This document shows, piece after piece, positions 34,268 through 42,881 of a stretch of 64,000 nt of DNA. The position numbers were made by a program, and so were the translations under genes. Numbering within the stretch: the first letter of the stretch is position 1; the number at the start of each line of letters is the position of its first letter. The notes below the pieces were generated by a model. That model searched no databases, was not told the DNA's origin, and saw only the letters and a list, made by a program, of their open reading frames with translations. The DNA comes from Shouchella tritolerans (lineage in GTDB: Bacteria; Bacillota; Bacilli; Bacillales; Bacillaceae_D). The stretch spans positions 124,001-188,000 of the forward strand of contig NZ_JAODPB010000002.1 of the NCBI RefSeq assembly GCF_025770735.1, given 5' to 3'.

Positions 34268-34741
34268 ATGGTTGATGCTAAGACAGTATTGTTAGACCAA
34301 TTATTAGCAAATGCAAATGACCCCAGCTGGTATGTCCCGTTCCAAGAAGCTGTCAAAGGGATCACGGAAACAGAGGCGTTTTGGAAACCTGACAAATCGA
34401 GCCATAGCATTGCCGAGATTGTCCAACACTTAATCTACTGGAATCAAACATGGCAGACACGCTATGAAAAAGCGGACGCAAATAGAGTACCTGGCATCGA
34501 AAAGAATGCGGATAGTTTTCTTGTCCCCAAAGATAAAAATTTCCAAACTTTGCAAACGGAGCTGCTGGACATTTTGTTGCGTTGGCAGGACTTAATTACA
34601 GAAAAGCAATTGTCAGAGAAGGTAAAAGGCTATCCGGTAGAGGCCGAATGGTGGGGGCTAATTGCAAATGCAGCAACGCATAATGCCTACCATATCGGGC
34701 AAATCGCATTTTTGCGGAAAATGGATAAGCCTGTGAATTAA
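34268..34741 (+). CDS. DinB family protein
   Basis: About 158 residues, a four-helix DinB/YfiT-type domain. Metal-ligand histidines appear in EIVQHLIYWNQTW and in HNAYHIGQIAFLR, the usual HxxH-spaced third ligand region. Such proteins are often metal-dependent thiol transferases or have unknown roles. ATG 34268 is chosen with AGGAGG 11 bases upstream; TTG 34259 abuts that site. A 12-codon frame in phase (GTG 34214 to TAG 34252) lies just upstream. Confidence 0.88.
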   Translation: MVDAKTVLLDQLLANANDPSWYVPFQEAVKGITETEAFWKPDKSSHSIAEIVQHLIYWNQTWQTRYEKADANRVPGIEKNADSFLVPKDKNFQTLQTELLDILLRWQDLITEKQLSEKVKGYPVEAEWWGLIANAATHNAYHIGQIAFLRKMDKPVN

Positions 34742-34857
34742 TGCTTTATAGGTTGCGAGACAGAGGCAGATTTAACATGTAAATATTAAATGGAACGATT
34801 TTTTGCTATTTATTTCCTTTTGTGTCGGTCTGAATAATACTTTCAATGAACTATAAT

Positions 34858-34884
34858 GAGGCGCCTTCTACAAGAAGGCGCCTC
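34858..34884. terminator. GAGGCGCC-type hairpin between convergent genes (copy 1)
   Basis: GAGGCGCCTTC (34858-34868) pairs with GAAGGCGCCTC (34874-34884) around TACAA. No T-run follows on either strand. A related hairpin is at 37895-37923. Confidence 0.6.
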
Positions 34885-34915
34885 AATTTGTAGCTAATTT
34901 TTATCTGCTAAAGGA

Positions 34916-36691
34916 TTATTTTTTTCCGAGTTGTTCTTCCAATTCCTCTACAAGGCCGACAATTTCCACTGTCCGCTCTTCACGCTCTGCGTCTTTTTGT
35001 GCTTTTTCTAGTGCTGCCCGCATTTCAGCTTGTGAGAGCTGTGCTTCCATTTCCTCTGTCACGCTTAATGCTTCAGCATATTGGCGCAATGCGTCAGCTT
35101 CTTGTCCGATAATGTCTGTGTCGCATTCGCCCCCAATGGCAATATTGTGTTCATGGCCACTAAATGTACAATTTTCGATGAAGCCGCCAGCATGGAGCAG
35201 GCGGATGGCGCAGGTTCCACCGTTCTCGATGACGCATTCTCGAATCGTTGGCGCGCTATGTTGGATATCAATTTGCGCTTCATAATGGCCGCTAAACTGG
35301 CAATGTTCCAGGAGCCCGCTCGCTTCCATATCAAAGCGGATGCCGCTCTCATAACTGTCATAAAGCTTGCTTTCTTTCATTGTAATGGTTGAATGGCTAC
35401 TTACATAAATTTGCGGGTAAAGGTCATTATGATGGTAAAAAGTTGAATTCACCACATTCGCATGGCTATGATCATGAATATAAAGGCCGCTTTGCGCTCC
35501 ATCAAAGACTTGTATATCTTCTAGGTCGGCTTCACTTTTGTCAGCAATAACGAGTTGATTGAGTTCATTTTCATAAAAGCGGCAGTGGCCTACATCTGCA
35601 CTTGCTTGTTCCGTTAGCCAAAACCCATAATGTTTGCCATAAAAGATAGCGCTGTGTTTTAGACTTACACGTGCTTTTTCGCTCACTGCTAATTGTGGCA
35701 TCATGTGGCCGAACAAATCACATGATTCGATATGGGCATAGGCGTTTTTCGTCAGGACTACACCTGATTTTTGCCCAAATTTAATCGTGCTTCTATACAC
35801 GTAAAGGGCGCCAGCGCCAACACGAATATGATCGTCTTCGTGCGACGTGAGAATCGTTGCTTCAAGTTGCGCGGTACCGTTATCGTTAATGTCCACTCCA
35901 ATTTGTCCGGCTTCAAACAAACTGTTTTGGATAATCGTTTCCCCGCCTAAAACGACTACTTGTTTCGGTGCATTATTAGTCAATGTACATGAATTCAATG
36001 TCAGCTTCGATTCGCCAAGGACAAGTGCACCTCCAGAAGAGCTTTCATAGATCAAGCAATCTTTTAAAGCTGCTTCGCTGTTGCCCATTGATTTAAGTTG
36101 CATATTTTCAGAATGATGGCCGTAGATTTGGCAATTTTCCACAAAGCTGCGGCTGTTCTGGTCAAAATAAATGGCCGCGCTCTTTCCTTGGTAAATATGC
36201 GAGTGTTTCATGACAAAACGGCCGTTTCCGCTTACGCATACTTGACTGCCCCGTTGACTGTATAAGGCGCAGTACTCAGCGCGGGCTCGTCCAACTACAA
36301 ATAGGCCGATGCCGCTGTGGCGAATCGTGGCGTCGGTTAAATCAAGATGGCCATCTTCAAGAACATGGATCCCCCATTTTTTCAGGCGAGTAAACTGACA
36401 ATGAGTCAATTGCGCATATCCGTTTTTAACAGTTAGCCCTTTCTCGCATTCGGCAAAAGATATGTTTTTTATCGACACCGACGCTTTATTGATGATCTCC
36501 ATTGGCGCTTGAATGATGACTGTTTCCGGTTCGCCGAGGCCGACTAAATGAACAGACTTGGCAATTGTCACAGACTCCTGGTATGTTCCTGGATCTATTT
36601 TGATCGTATCCCCATCGCTAGCATCAAGCAACGCTTCTTCAATCGTTTTGTACTTGGAAAGAAGTTTTCTCGTTACGTGGATTGTTTTCAC
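34916..36691 (-). CDS. Right-handed parallel beta-helix repeat protein
   Basis: About 591 residues. The start (TIEEALLDASDGDTIKIDPGTYQESVTIAKSV-type) is the capping strand seen in pectin-lyase-like and NosD-like folds, followed by some 20 coils of 22-24 residues with patterns such as ...HCQFTR..., ...NSTFYHH... and ...IENCTFSGHEH.... The last 60 residues are a charged coiled coil. No signal peptide, so it may be cytosolic or secreted by another route. No catalytic motif is seen. GTG 36691 is preferred since GAGGTG ends 6 bases before it; GTG 36700 overlaps that site. Confidence 0.88.
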   Translation of the reverse strand: MKTIHVTRKLLSKYKTIEEALLDASDGDTIKIDPGTYQESVTIAKSVHLVGLGEPETVIIQAPMEIINKASVSIKNISFAECEKGLTVKNGYAQLTHCQFTRLKKWGIHVLEDGHLDLTDATIRHSGIGLFVVGRARAEYCALYSQRGSQVCVSGNGRFVMKHSHIYQGKSAAIYFDQNSRSFVENCQIYGHHSENMQLKSMGNSEAALKDCLIYESSSGGALVLGESKLTLNSCTLTNNAPKQVVVLGGETIIQNSLFEAGQIGVDINDNGTAQLEATILTSHEDDHIRVGAGALYVYRSTIKFGQKSGVVLTKNAYAHIESCDLFGHMMPQLAVSEKARVSLKHSAIFYGKHYGFWLTEQASADVGHCRFYENELNQLVIADKSEADLEDIQVFDGAQSGLYIHDHSHANVVNSTFYHHNDLYPQIYVSSHSTITMKESKLYDSYESGIRFDMEASGLLEHCQFSGHYEAQIDIQHSAPTIRECVIENGGTCAIRLLHAGGFIENCTFSGHEHNIAIGGECDTDIIGQEADALRQYAEALSVTEEMEAQLSQAEMRAALEKAQKDAEREERTVEIVGLVEELEEQLGKK

Positions 36692-36715
36692 CGTTTTCAC
36701 CTCAATCTATGCTAG

Positions 36716-36744
36716 AGTATACCGCTTTTTTTAAAGGCTGTCCA
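36716..36744 (-). promoter_or_regulatory. Sigma-A promoter of the beta-helix gene
   Basis: On the minus strand TGGACA (36744-36739), 17-base spacer, TATACT (36721-36716). Confidence 0.75.
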
Positions 36745-36873
36745 AGTAGAATTGTTTTTGCATGAAAAAGGGCAGTTATGTACACCTTAATGACAGATTA
36801 GCATGATCAAACCGCGTTTGTATGCAGTTTTTAGTAAAAATTTCAGGCGGTTTAACGGATGAAAAGTACCTAT

Positions 36874-36900
36874 GTTTAAATACCCTTTCTTTTGAGGTAT
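36874..36900 (+). promoter_or_regulatory. Candidate sigma-B promoter of the SDR gene
   Basis: GTTTAA (36874-36879), 15-base spacer, AGGTAT (36895-36900): one base off consensus and one base long. B. subtilis homologues YdaD/YhdF/YhxD are general-stress proteins. Confidence 0.55.
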
Positions 36901-36938
36901 ACCAATACTAATGAAGAAGAAGAGGAGGAATCTACAAA

Positions 36939-37808
36939 GTGGACTTACACAATTATTTAGCAAACGGCATTCCGCCGCAAAAACAAGACAAGCAACCAGG
37001 GGATGAAGCGGTGATGGAACCGCGCCCGATCTATGAAGACGACGATTACAAAGGTACAGGAAAACTTCGCGGCAAAGTAGCGCTTATTACTGGTGGCGAT
37101 TCGGGTATCGGCCGCGCGGTGGCAGTCGGGTATGCTAAAGAAGGCGCCCATATTGCGATCGTCTATTTAGATGAGCATGAGGACGCGGAGCAAACAAAGC
37201 AGCGCGTCGAACAAGAGGGTGTCCAGTGCATTACCATTTCTGGCGATATAAGTGATGAAACGTTTTGTAAGGAGAGCGTTGAACGCACAGTCACGGAACT
37301 TGGCGGTCTAGATATTTTAGTCAACAACGCTGCAGAGCAGCATCCAGTCAACGATTTACGGGAACTTACAGCCGAACAGCTTCACCGTACATTTGCGACG
37401 AATTTCTATTCGTATGTGTATTATACGAAAGCAGCGCTTGATTATTTGAAGCCAGGCAGCGCTATTATCAATACGTCTTCCATTAATGCCTATCGGGGCA
37501 ATGTGACGTTGATTGATTATACGAGTACCAAAGGTGCCATTACAGCCTTTACCCGCTCGATGGCACAAGCGCTTGCTTCAAAACATATTCGCGTAAACAG
37601 CGTAGCCCCTGGTCCGATCTGGACGCCGTTGATTCCTGCTTCTTTTGACGAGCAGAAAGTATCTGAGTTTGGCACAACGACGCCAATGGGACGAGCAGGG
37701 CAGCCGAGTGAACTTGTTGGTGCCTATGTGCTCCTTGCTTCTAACGACTCTTCCTACATGACCGGACAGGCGATCCATATTAATGGTGGGGATTATATTA
37801 GCTCATGA
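36939..37808 (+). CDS. SDR family oxidoreductase (general-stress YhdF/YdaD type)
   Basis: 289 residues starting at GTG with AGGAGGAAT upstream. A 35-residue N-terminal extension (PRPIYEDDDYKGTGKLRGK) is characteristic of this glucose/ribitol dehydrogenase-like subgroup. The Rossmann motif is GGDSGIGRAVAV, followed by NNAAEQHP, the catalytic Ser in NTSSINAY and Tyr-x3-Lys in DYTSTKG. The end, GQAIHINGGDYISS, is typical. It is an NAD(P)-dependent soluble enzyme of unknown natural substrate and probably a stress gene. Confidence 0.92.
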   Translation: MDLHNYLANGIPPQKQDKQPGDEAVMEPRPIYEDDDYKGTGKLRGKVALITGGDSGIGRAVAVGYAKEGAHIAIVYLDEHEDAEQTKQRVEQEGVQCITISGDISDETFCKESVERTVTELGGLDILVNNAAEQHPVNDLRELTAEQLHRTFATNFYSYVYYTKAALDYLKPGSAIINTSSINAYRGNVTLIDYTSTKGAITAFTRSMAQALASKHIRVNSVAPGPIWTPLIPASFDEQKVSEFGTTTPMGRAGQPSELVGAYVLLASNDSSYMTGQAIHINGGDYISS

Positions 37809-37894
37809 CCGAAAACAAGTGGCACTGCTCTTTAGATGGATAGTTTGCAATGAAGAACAGCTGCCGTTTCATAGCAGCTTATGCACAGAAGTTA

Positions 37895-37923
37895 GAGGCG
37901 CCTGCTAATGAGTCAGGCGCCTC
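37895..37923. terminator. GAGGCGCC-type hairpin between convergent genes (copy 2)
   Basis: GAGGCGCCTG (37895-37904) pairs with CAGGCGCCTC (37914-37923); no T-run. It shares the GAGGCGCCT stem with 34858-34884. Confidence 0.6.
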
Positions 37924-37951
37924 AAGTCTGAATGAGGTTGTCTTTACAACT

Positions 37952-38674
37952 TCAACGCACCATTTTCGTTACAAAATGGTAGCGATCACCGCGGTAATGG
38001 GAATAAACGGCTTCTAATACACGATTGTCCTCAAGTCTTGTTTGCCGGCGAATCGCCAAAAGTGGGGAGCCGACAGGCACCGTAAGCCAACGGGCATCTT
38101 CTTCGTCAGCGAGGACGGCTGCGATTGTCTGTTCTGCATCAGAAATCGAATAGCCGCATGTCCGTTCAAAGTAGGAGTAAAGCGAATGGTTCAATGTGTC
38201 AGCGGTTAAATGGGGGGCGAGCTCACAAGCAATATAAGTCCGTTCCAAGGCAATAGGAAGCTCATCTGCTAGACGCACACGTTTAATCGCATAAATAGCT
38301 GTGCCTTCCTCAACTGCGAGCACTTTGGCAATCGGTTCATCCGCTTTAGTGGTTTTAAAAGAAAGCAACTTTGAACCAGGCTCCATGTTGCGGCTTTTCA
38401 TATCTTCTGTAAAACTGGTCATTTTAGAGAGTGGTTGCTCAATTTTAGGCCACGAAACGAATGTGCCTCGTCCTTTTTCACGGTATAGTTTTTTTTGCTG
38501 GACAAGATTGTTGATGCCTTGGCGAACGGTCATGCGACTAATGCCGTACATGTCTGCAAATTCTCGCTCAGACGGCAATGCTTCGCCTGGTTTTAAAATC
38601 CCGTTGGCAATTTGCTTTTTAATAAGCTCCTCAATTTGAAAATAAATCGGAATAGGAGACTGTTTGTCAATCAT
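37952..38674 (-). CDS. nagR: GntR/HutC family regulator NagR
   Basis: 240 residues. The N-terminal winged helix (PGEALPSEREFADMYGISRMTVRQGINNLVQQK, GRGTFV) is followed by a UTRA effector domain (about 80-235) with ALERTYIA and ISDAEQTIAAV. It is close to B. subtilis NagR (YvoA), which represses nagAB and is released by glucosamine-6-phosphate or N-acetylglucosamine-6-phosphate. It is divergent from nagA-nagB, with a dre-type operator in the shared region. Confidence 0.93.
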   Translation of the reverse strand: MIDKQSPIPIYFQIEELIKKQIANGILKPGEALPSEREFADMYGISRMTVRQGINNLVQQKKLYREKGRGTFVSWPKIEQPLSKMTSFTEDMKSRNMEPGSKLLSFKTTKADEPIAKVLAVEEGTAIYAIKRVRLADELPIALERTYIACELAPHLTADTLNHSLYSYFERTCGYSISDAEQTIAAVLADEEDARWLTVPVGSPLLAIRRQTRLEDNRVLEAVYSHYRGDRYHFVTKMVR

Positions 38675-38732
38675 GCCTTTATCCTCCGAACATATAATAA
38701 AGTCAGTATACCATAATTTTTTTTACGTTGTA

Positions 38733-38748
38733 ATTGGTATAGACAACT
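38733..38748. promoter_or_regulatory. NagR operator (dre-type site)
   Basis: ATTGGTATAGACAACT matches the dre pattern (TGGTNTAGACCA-like) bound by NagR/DasR regulators. It overlaps the -35 of the nagA promoter. Confidence 0.75.
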
Positions 38749-38768
38749 AAACGACTAGAGCGTATACT
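38740..38768 (+). promoter_or_regulatory. Sigma-A promoter of nagAB
   Basis: TAGACA (38740-38745), 17-base spacer, TATACT (38763-38768). The -35 sits inside the dre site, so NagR binding would block it. Confidence 0.8.
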
Positions 38769-38809
38769 AAAAGAAACAAAGGGAATGATGAAACGAGGAA
38801 GGTGATCGC

Positions 38810-39997
38810 ATGGCAAGTATCGTTGTAACAGGGGGGCAGTTGATTACAGGGGAACCAGGGTGTTGTAAATACGACAGAGGTTTTCTTGCGATCGATAATG
38901 GCAAAATTATTGCGGTTGGTGTTGGCGACGGCGACGATCATAAAAACGATGACACTGTACAGGTAACGGTTCCAGCAGATGCAATTGTTGTCCCAGGCTT
39001 TGTTGACGTGCACATACATGGTGGCTATGGTGCCGATGTAATGGACCGTACAAAGGATGCGCTGCAAACAATGGCAGCAAATTTGCCGGCTGAGGGGACG
39101 ACCGCTTTTCTTGCAACAACCATTACCCAAAAACATGAGCACATTGAAGGCGCGATTGAAAATGTCGTCGCTTATAGACGGGCGGATAAAGAAGCAGAGA
39201 TTGTCGGCCTACATATTGAAGGGCCTTTTATAAATGAAACGAAAAAAGGCGCACAGCCTCTCGAGTACATTGTAGAACCATCCGTACCAATCATGAAAAA
39301 ATGGATGGACTTAGCAGAAGGCAAGATTAAACAAGTAACCTACGCCCCGGAGAAACGAAATGGAAGCGAGTTGGCAGCCTATTTGCGTTCAGAAGGCGCG
39401 AATCCGTCAATTGGCCATTCGGATGCTGTTTATAGTGAAATGGAGCAAGCTGTCGCAGCAGGCGCAAATCAAGTAACGCATATGTACAATGGCATGCGTT
39501 CTTTGCATCATCGTGAACCAGGCGTAGCCGGTGGGGCGCTCCTTCTTGATGAACTCGACATTGAATTGATTGTAGACGGCATTCATATCCATCCAGAAAT
39601 GGTGAAGCTAGCCTGGAAAGCAAAGGGCACGAATCAGTGTCTGCTTATTACTGACTCGATGAGGGCAAAAGGGTTGCCTGACGGTGCTTATGATTTAGGG
39701 GGCCAGGATGTTTCTGTTAACGGTGGAAGAGCGACGCTTTCTGATGGTACGCTTGCCGGTTCTGTTTTGCAAATGAACAAGGCGGTAGCAAATATGGTTG
39801 CTTATACTGGCTGCTCATTGGAACAAGCGGTGCAAATGGCTTCCTACAACCCAGCGAAAAAAATTGGCATTGAAGCGAAAAAAGGGTCATTGGCGCCTGG
39901 GAAAGATGGCGATTTTACTGTGCTCACGAAAGATGGCGATGTGTTGTACACCTATTGTTTAGGGAAAAAAGCATATGGCAAGGAGGATGACGTATGA
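38810..39997 (+). CDS. nagA: N-acetylglucosamine-6-phosphate deacetylase
   Basis: 395 residues, amidohydrolase fold. HVHGGYGADVMD near residue 66 holds the first His pair, HIEGPF the metal-binding Glu, SIGHSDA the His ligand, THMYNGMRSLHHREPG the substrate loop and ITDSMRAKG the catalytic Asp. It removes acetate from GlcNAc-6-phosphate to give glucosamine-6-phosphate. GAGGAAGGTG precedes the ATG. Its stop overlaps nagB by 4 bases. Confidence 0.96.
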   Translation: MASIVVTGGQLITGEPGCCKYDRGFLAIDNGKIIAVGVGDGDDHKNDDTVQVTVPADAIVVPGFVDVHIHGGYGADVMDRTKDALQTMAANLPAEGTTAFLATTITQKHEHIEGAIENVVAYRRADKEAEIVGLHIEGPFINETKKGAQPLEYIVEPSVPIMKKWMDLAEGKIKQVTYAPEKRNGSELAAYLRSEGANPSIGHSDAVYSEMEQAVAAGANQVTHMYNGMRSLHHREPGVAGGALLLDELDIELIVDGIHIHPEMVKLAWKAKGTNQCLLITDSMRAKGLPDGAYDLGGQDVSVNGGRATLSDGTLAGSVLQMNKAVANMVAYTGCSLEQAVQMASYNPAKKIGIEAKKGSLAPGKDGDFTVLTKDGDVLYTYCLGKKAYGKEDDV

Positions 39998-40737
39998 ATA
40001 TAATTCACGTAAAAAATTATGAAGAAATGAGCCAAAAAGCAGCAGCACTCTTGTTTGAGCGAATTCAGCAGTCTCCGAAAATAACGCTCGGACTTGCGAC
40101 AGGGGGCACACCAGAAAACACGTATACCGCTTTGATTGCAAAAGCAAAGGAAAACGGCCAATCATTTTCACATGTGCAAACGTTCAATTTAGATGAATAT
40201 GTAGGCTTGCCTGCTGAGGACAAAAACAGTTACCGCCACTATATGAAGCAACGGTTGTTTGATTATGTCGATATTCCAAAAGAAAAAACGCATTTGCCAA
40301 ATGGAATGGCTGCGTCGCTTGAAGAAGAATGCCGTGCTTATGAAAACATGATTGCCGAAGCGGGCGGAATTGACATTCAACTTCTCGGCATCGGCAGCAA
40401 TGGCCATATCGGTTTTAATGAGCCAGGGACACCCTTTTCTAGCAGAACTCATGTTGTCGAGTTGGCCGAAGAAACACGCAAAGCTAACGCTAGGTATTTC
40501 CCCACTTTAGAAGATGTGCCAAAGCAAGCGATCACAATGGGGATTCAAACGATTATGGAAGCAAAAGAAATCCTGTTGCTTATTTCCGGGAAAGCAAAAG
40601 CGGAAGCGTTCGCCAAACTATGCGCAAATGAAGTAAATGAGGTGTTCCCAGCTTCTATATTAAACAAGCATCCAAATGTCACAGTGATTGCTGACGAAGA
40701 AGCGGCAAGCGCTTATACGCAGAAAGCACATTTGTAG
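39994..40737 (+). CDS. nagB: Glucosamine-6-phosphate deaminase
   Basis: 247 residues. GLATGGTPENTY binds phosphate, FNLDEYVGL carries the catalytic Asp, and GIGSNGHIGFNEPGTPF the active-site His-Glu loop. It converts glucosamine-6-phosphate to fructose-6-phosphate and ammonia, the second step after NagA. Translationally coupled to nagA and followed by a clear terminator. The length matches the short Bacillus form without the allosteric extension of E. coli NagB. Confidence 0.96.
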   Translation: MNIIHVKNYEEMSQKAAALLFERIQQSPKITLGLATGGTPENTYTALIAKAKENGQSFSHVQTFNLDEYVGLPAEDKNSYRHYMKQRLFDYVDIPKEKTHLPNGMAASLEEECRAYENMIAEAGGIDIQLLGIGSNGHIGFNEPGTPFSSRTHVVELAEETRKANARYFPTLEDVPKQAITMGIQTIMEAKEILLLISGKAKAEAFAKLCANEVNEVFPASILNKHPNVTVIADEEAASAYTQKAHL

Positions 40738-40754
40738 AATAGCTTTGTGTTTAA

Positions 40755-40790
40755 AGAGAACCGTTGCCACATTGATACGGTTCTCTTTTT
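40755..40790 (+). terminator. nagAB terminator
   Basis: AGAGAACCGT (40755-40764) pairs with ACGGTTCTCT (40777-40786), followed by T. Confidence 0.9.
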
Positions 40791-40900
40791 GTATTCTTTA
40801 GTAAGAAAATCGGCTGATCATGCGGCTAATAGTTCCTCTTTCTCGGCATTTTTAGTACACTACCATTATCAGCAAAAAAATGAAACAGGTGGTGGTGGAG

Positions 40901-41644
40901 ATGGAAAGCAATGATGTGCTAAAGCTTATGACCAGTCATCGGTCAATTCGCGCTTTTACAAATAAGCGTGTCACAAAGGAACAAATTGAAACGATTGTCA
41001 GCTCGGCGCAGTGGGCGTCAACGTCCCATCACGTGCAGGCATACTCCGTTATAGCTGTAGAAGATCCCGCACGAAAAGAAACACTCGCCGATTTAACAGG
41101 CGGTCAACGTTGGGTAAATGAGTGTCGTGTGTTTTTTGTTATTTGCGCAGATTTCTCACGGCATGCAAGTGCCAGCAAACAGCATCAGGTTTCCTTTGAC
41201 GTCGGTGGGGCGGAGCAACTTCTTGTTAGCGCTGTTGATGCCGCTTTATTTGCCCAAAATCTTATGCTTGCCGCTGAATCGCTGGGCCTTGGCGGAGTGA
41301 TGATTGGCGGCATCCGTAATCAACCAAAGGAAGTAAGTGATTTGCTTCATTTGCCTACATATGTATTCCCGGTAATGGGGATGGCGATAGGCGAGCCTGA
41401 CAGTGAACCTGGACAAAAGCCGCGCCTGCCTTTAAAAGCTGTTCTCCACCAAGAAACATATCAAAGCGATCAGGAGGATGCCCTTTCTGCCTATGATGAA
41501 ACAATGAGCGCTTATTATGCGAAGCGCACGAATGGCAAACGAACCACTGGCTGGACTGCATCGATGGCGGCTTACACAAAAGAACGGAAGCGGCCTCATT
41601 TGGATGCCTTCTTGAAAGAAAAGGGCTTTTTGCAAGAGGACTAA
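40901..41644 (+). CDS. NADPH-dependent nitroreductase (NfrA-like)
   Basis: About 247 residues. The FMN-binding start MTSHRSIRAFTNKRV, central WASTSHHVQAYSVI and GLGGVMIGGIRNQP-type loop fit the oxygen-insensitive flavin reductase NfrA/Frp group. It probably reduces nitroaromatics, quinones or flavins in the cytosol. ATG 40901 is preferred because the GGTGGTGGAG ribosome binding site lies just before it; ATG 40880 lacks one. It is followed closely by the aminotransferase gene in the same direction. Confidence 0.92.
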   Translation: MESNDVLKLMTSHRSIRAFTNKRVTKEQIETIVSSAQWASTSHHVQAYSVIAVEDPARKETLADLTGGQRWVNECRVFFVICADFSRHASASKQHQVSFDVGGAEQLLVSAVDAALFAQNLMLAAESLGLGGVMIGGIRNQPKEVSDLLHLPTYVFPVMGMAIGEPDSEPGQKPRLPLKAVLHQETYQSDQEDALSAYDETMSAYYAKRTNGKRTTGWTASMAAYTKERKRPHLDAFLKEKGFLQED

Positions 41645-41665
41645 CACAGTGAGTGGGGGATGGCA

Positions 41666-42835
41666 ATGGACATACAGCAAGCGGCAATGATGGAACAGCT
41701 GCCAAGTCAATTTTTTGCGAAGTTAGTAAACAAAGCACAACGAATGGCTCAAGAACATAATGATCTCATTAATTTAGGCCAAGGCAACCACGATCAGCCG
41801 ACTCCTGCTTTTATTGTGGAGGCGCTGCGTGAGGCAAGCTGCGAGCCCCGGTTTCATCGATACGGCCCTTTTCGAGGGTATCCGTTTTTAAAGGAAGCAA
41901 TCGCTGCGTATTACAAACAGCAGTATGAAGTGGAGTTGGACCCTGAAACCGAGATCGCCATTGTACCAGGAACAAAGACGGCCATTGTTGAGTTATGCCA
42001 ATGTTTATTAAATAAGGGTGACATGGCACTCGTACCTGATCCAGGCTATCCAGACTATTTGTCAGGCATCGCGATAACGGGAGCAATAGCGAAACCAATG
42101 CCGTTGTTAAGGAACAACCGATTTCTGCCAGATTATCATGAGCTAGGCTCTGATGTGTTGGATAAAGCAAACATGATGTTTCTAAATTATCCTAATAACC
42201 CAACGGGCGCGACAGCCGACGCGCGCTTTTTTGCCAATACGGTCGCTGTTGCCCGTTCCCACGGTATTCCCGTCATTCATGATTTTGCTTACGGTGCAAT
42301 TGGGTTTGAAGGCACGCCATGCAGCTTTTTGCAGCAAGAAGGGGCAAAAGATGTAGGTGTAGAGCTTTTTACTATGTCGAAATTGTACAATATGGCAGGC
42401 TGGCGCGTCGGTTTTGTGCTTGGAAATAAGGAAATTGTTGCGATGCTAGAAGAGTTGCAAGATCATTATCATTGTAGCCTCTTCGGCGGCCTTCAAGCAG
42501 CTTCTGCCTGCGCGTTGCAATCCGATCAGTCCAGCGTACACGAGCTGGTCAGTCTGTACAAAGAACGGAGCGAAGTCCTTTGGGAGGCAGCACAGGAAAT
42601 TGGCTGGCAAGTTGAACGTCCATCAGGTTCGTTTTTTGCCTGGTTCCCTGTACCAAAAGGCTATACGTCCGAGGAATTTAGCGAACTGCTTCTTGAGAAA
42701 GCTCATCTCGTCGTCGCTCCAGGAAACGGGTTTGGCCGGTATGGAGAAGGATATGTGCGTATCGGACTCCTCGCAAACAAAACGACATTGCGTGAAGCGA
42801 TCGCACGAATTGGCAACTTAAATCTGTTTAAATAA
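41666..42835 (+). CDS. mtnE: MtnE-like aminotransferase (class I/II)
   Basis: About 389 residues, PLP-dependent fold type I. The PLP lysine is in MSKLYNMAGWRVGF, the NNP motif in LNYPNNPTGA, and the Asp/Tyr in HDFAYGAIGF. The whole protein (LINLGQGNHDQPTP, RYGPFRGYPFLKEA, GSFFAWFPVPKGYTSEEF) is very close to what I recall of B. subtilis MtnE, the last transaminase of methionine salvage. The other mtn genes are not in the window. ATG 41666 is chosen for its 6-base spacing from GGGGG; ATG 41660 abuts it. Confidence 0.82.
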   Translation: MDIQQAAMMEQLPSQFFAKLVNKAQRMAQEHNDLINLGQGNHDQPTPAFIVEALREASCEPRFHRYGPFRGYPFLKEAIAAYYKQQYEVELDPETEIAIVPGTKTAIVELCQCLLNKGDMALVPDPGYPDYLSGIAITGAIAKPMPLLRNNRFLPDYHELGSDVLDKANMMFLNYPNNPTGATADARFFANTVAVARSHGIPVIHDFAYGAIGFEGTPCSFLQQEGAKDVGVELFTMSKLYNMAGWRVGFVLGNKEIVAMLEELQDHYHCSLFGGLQAASACALQSDQSSVHELVSLYKERSEVLWEAAQEIGWQVERPSGSFFAWFPVPKGYTSEEFSELLLEKAHLVVAPGNGFGRYGEGYVRIGLLANKTTLREAIARIGNLNLFK

Positions 42836-42881
42836 GGCAATAAAATCGTGTCGTCCGTGCAATGACACAGAGGGGGATGGA

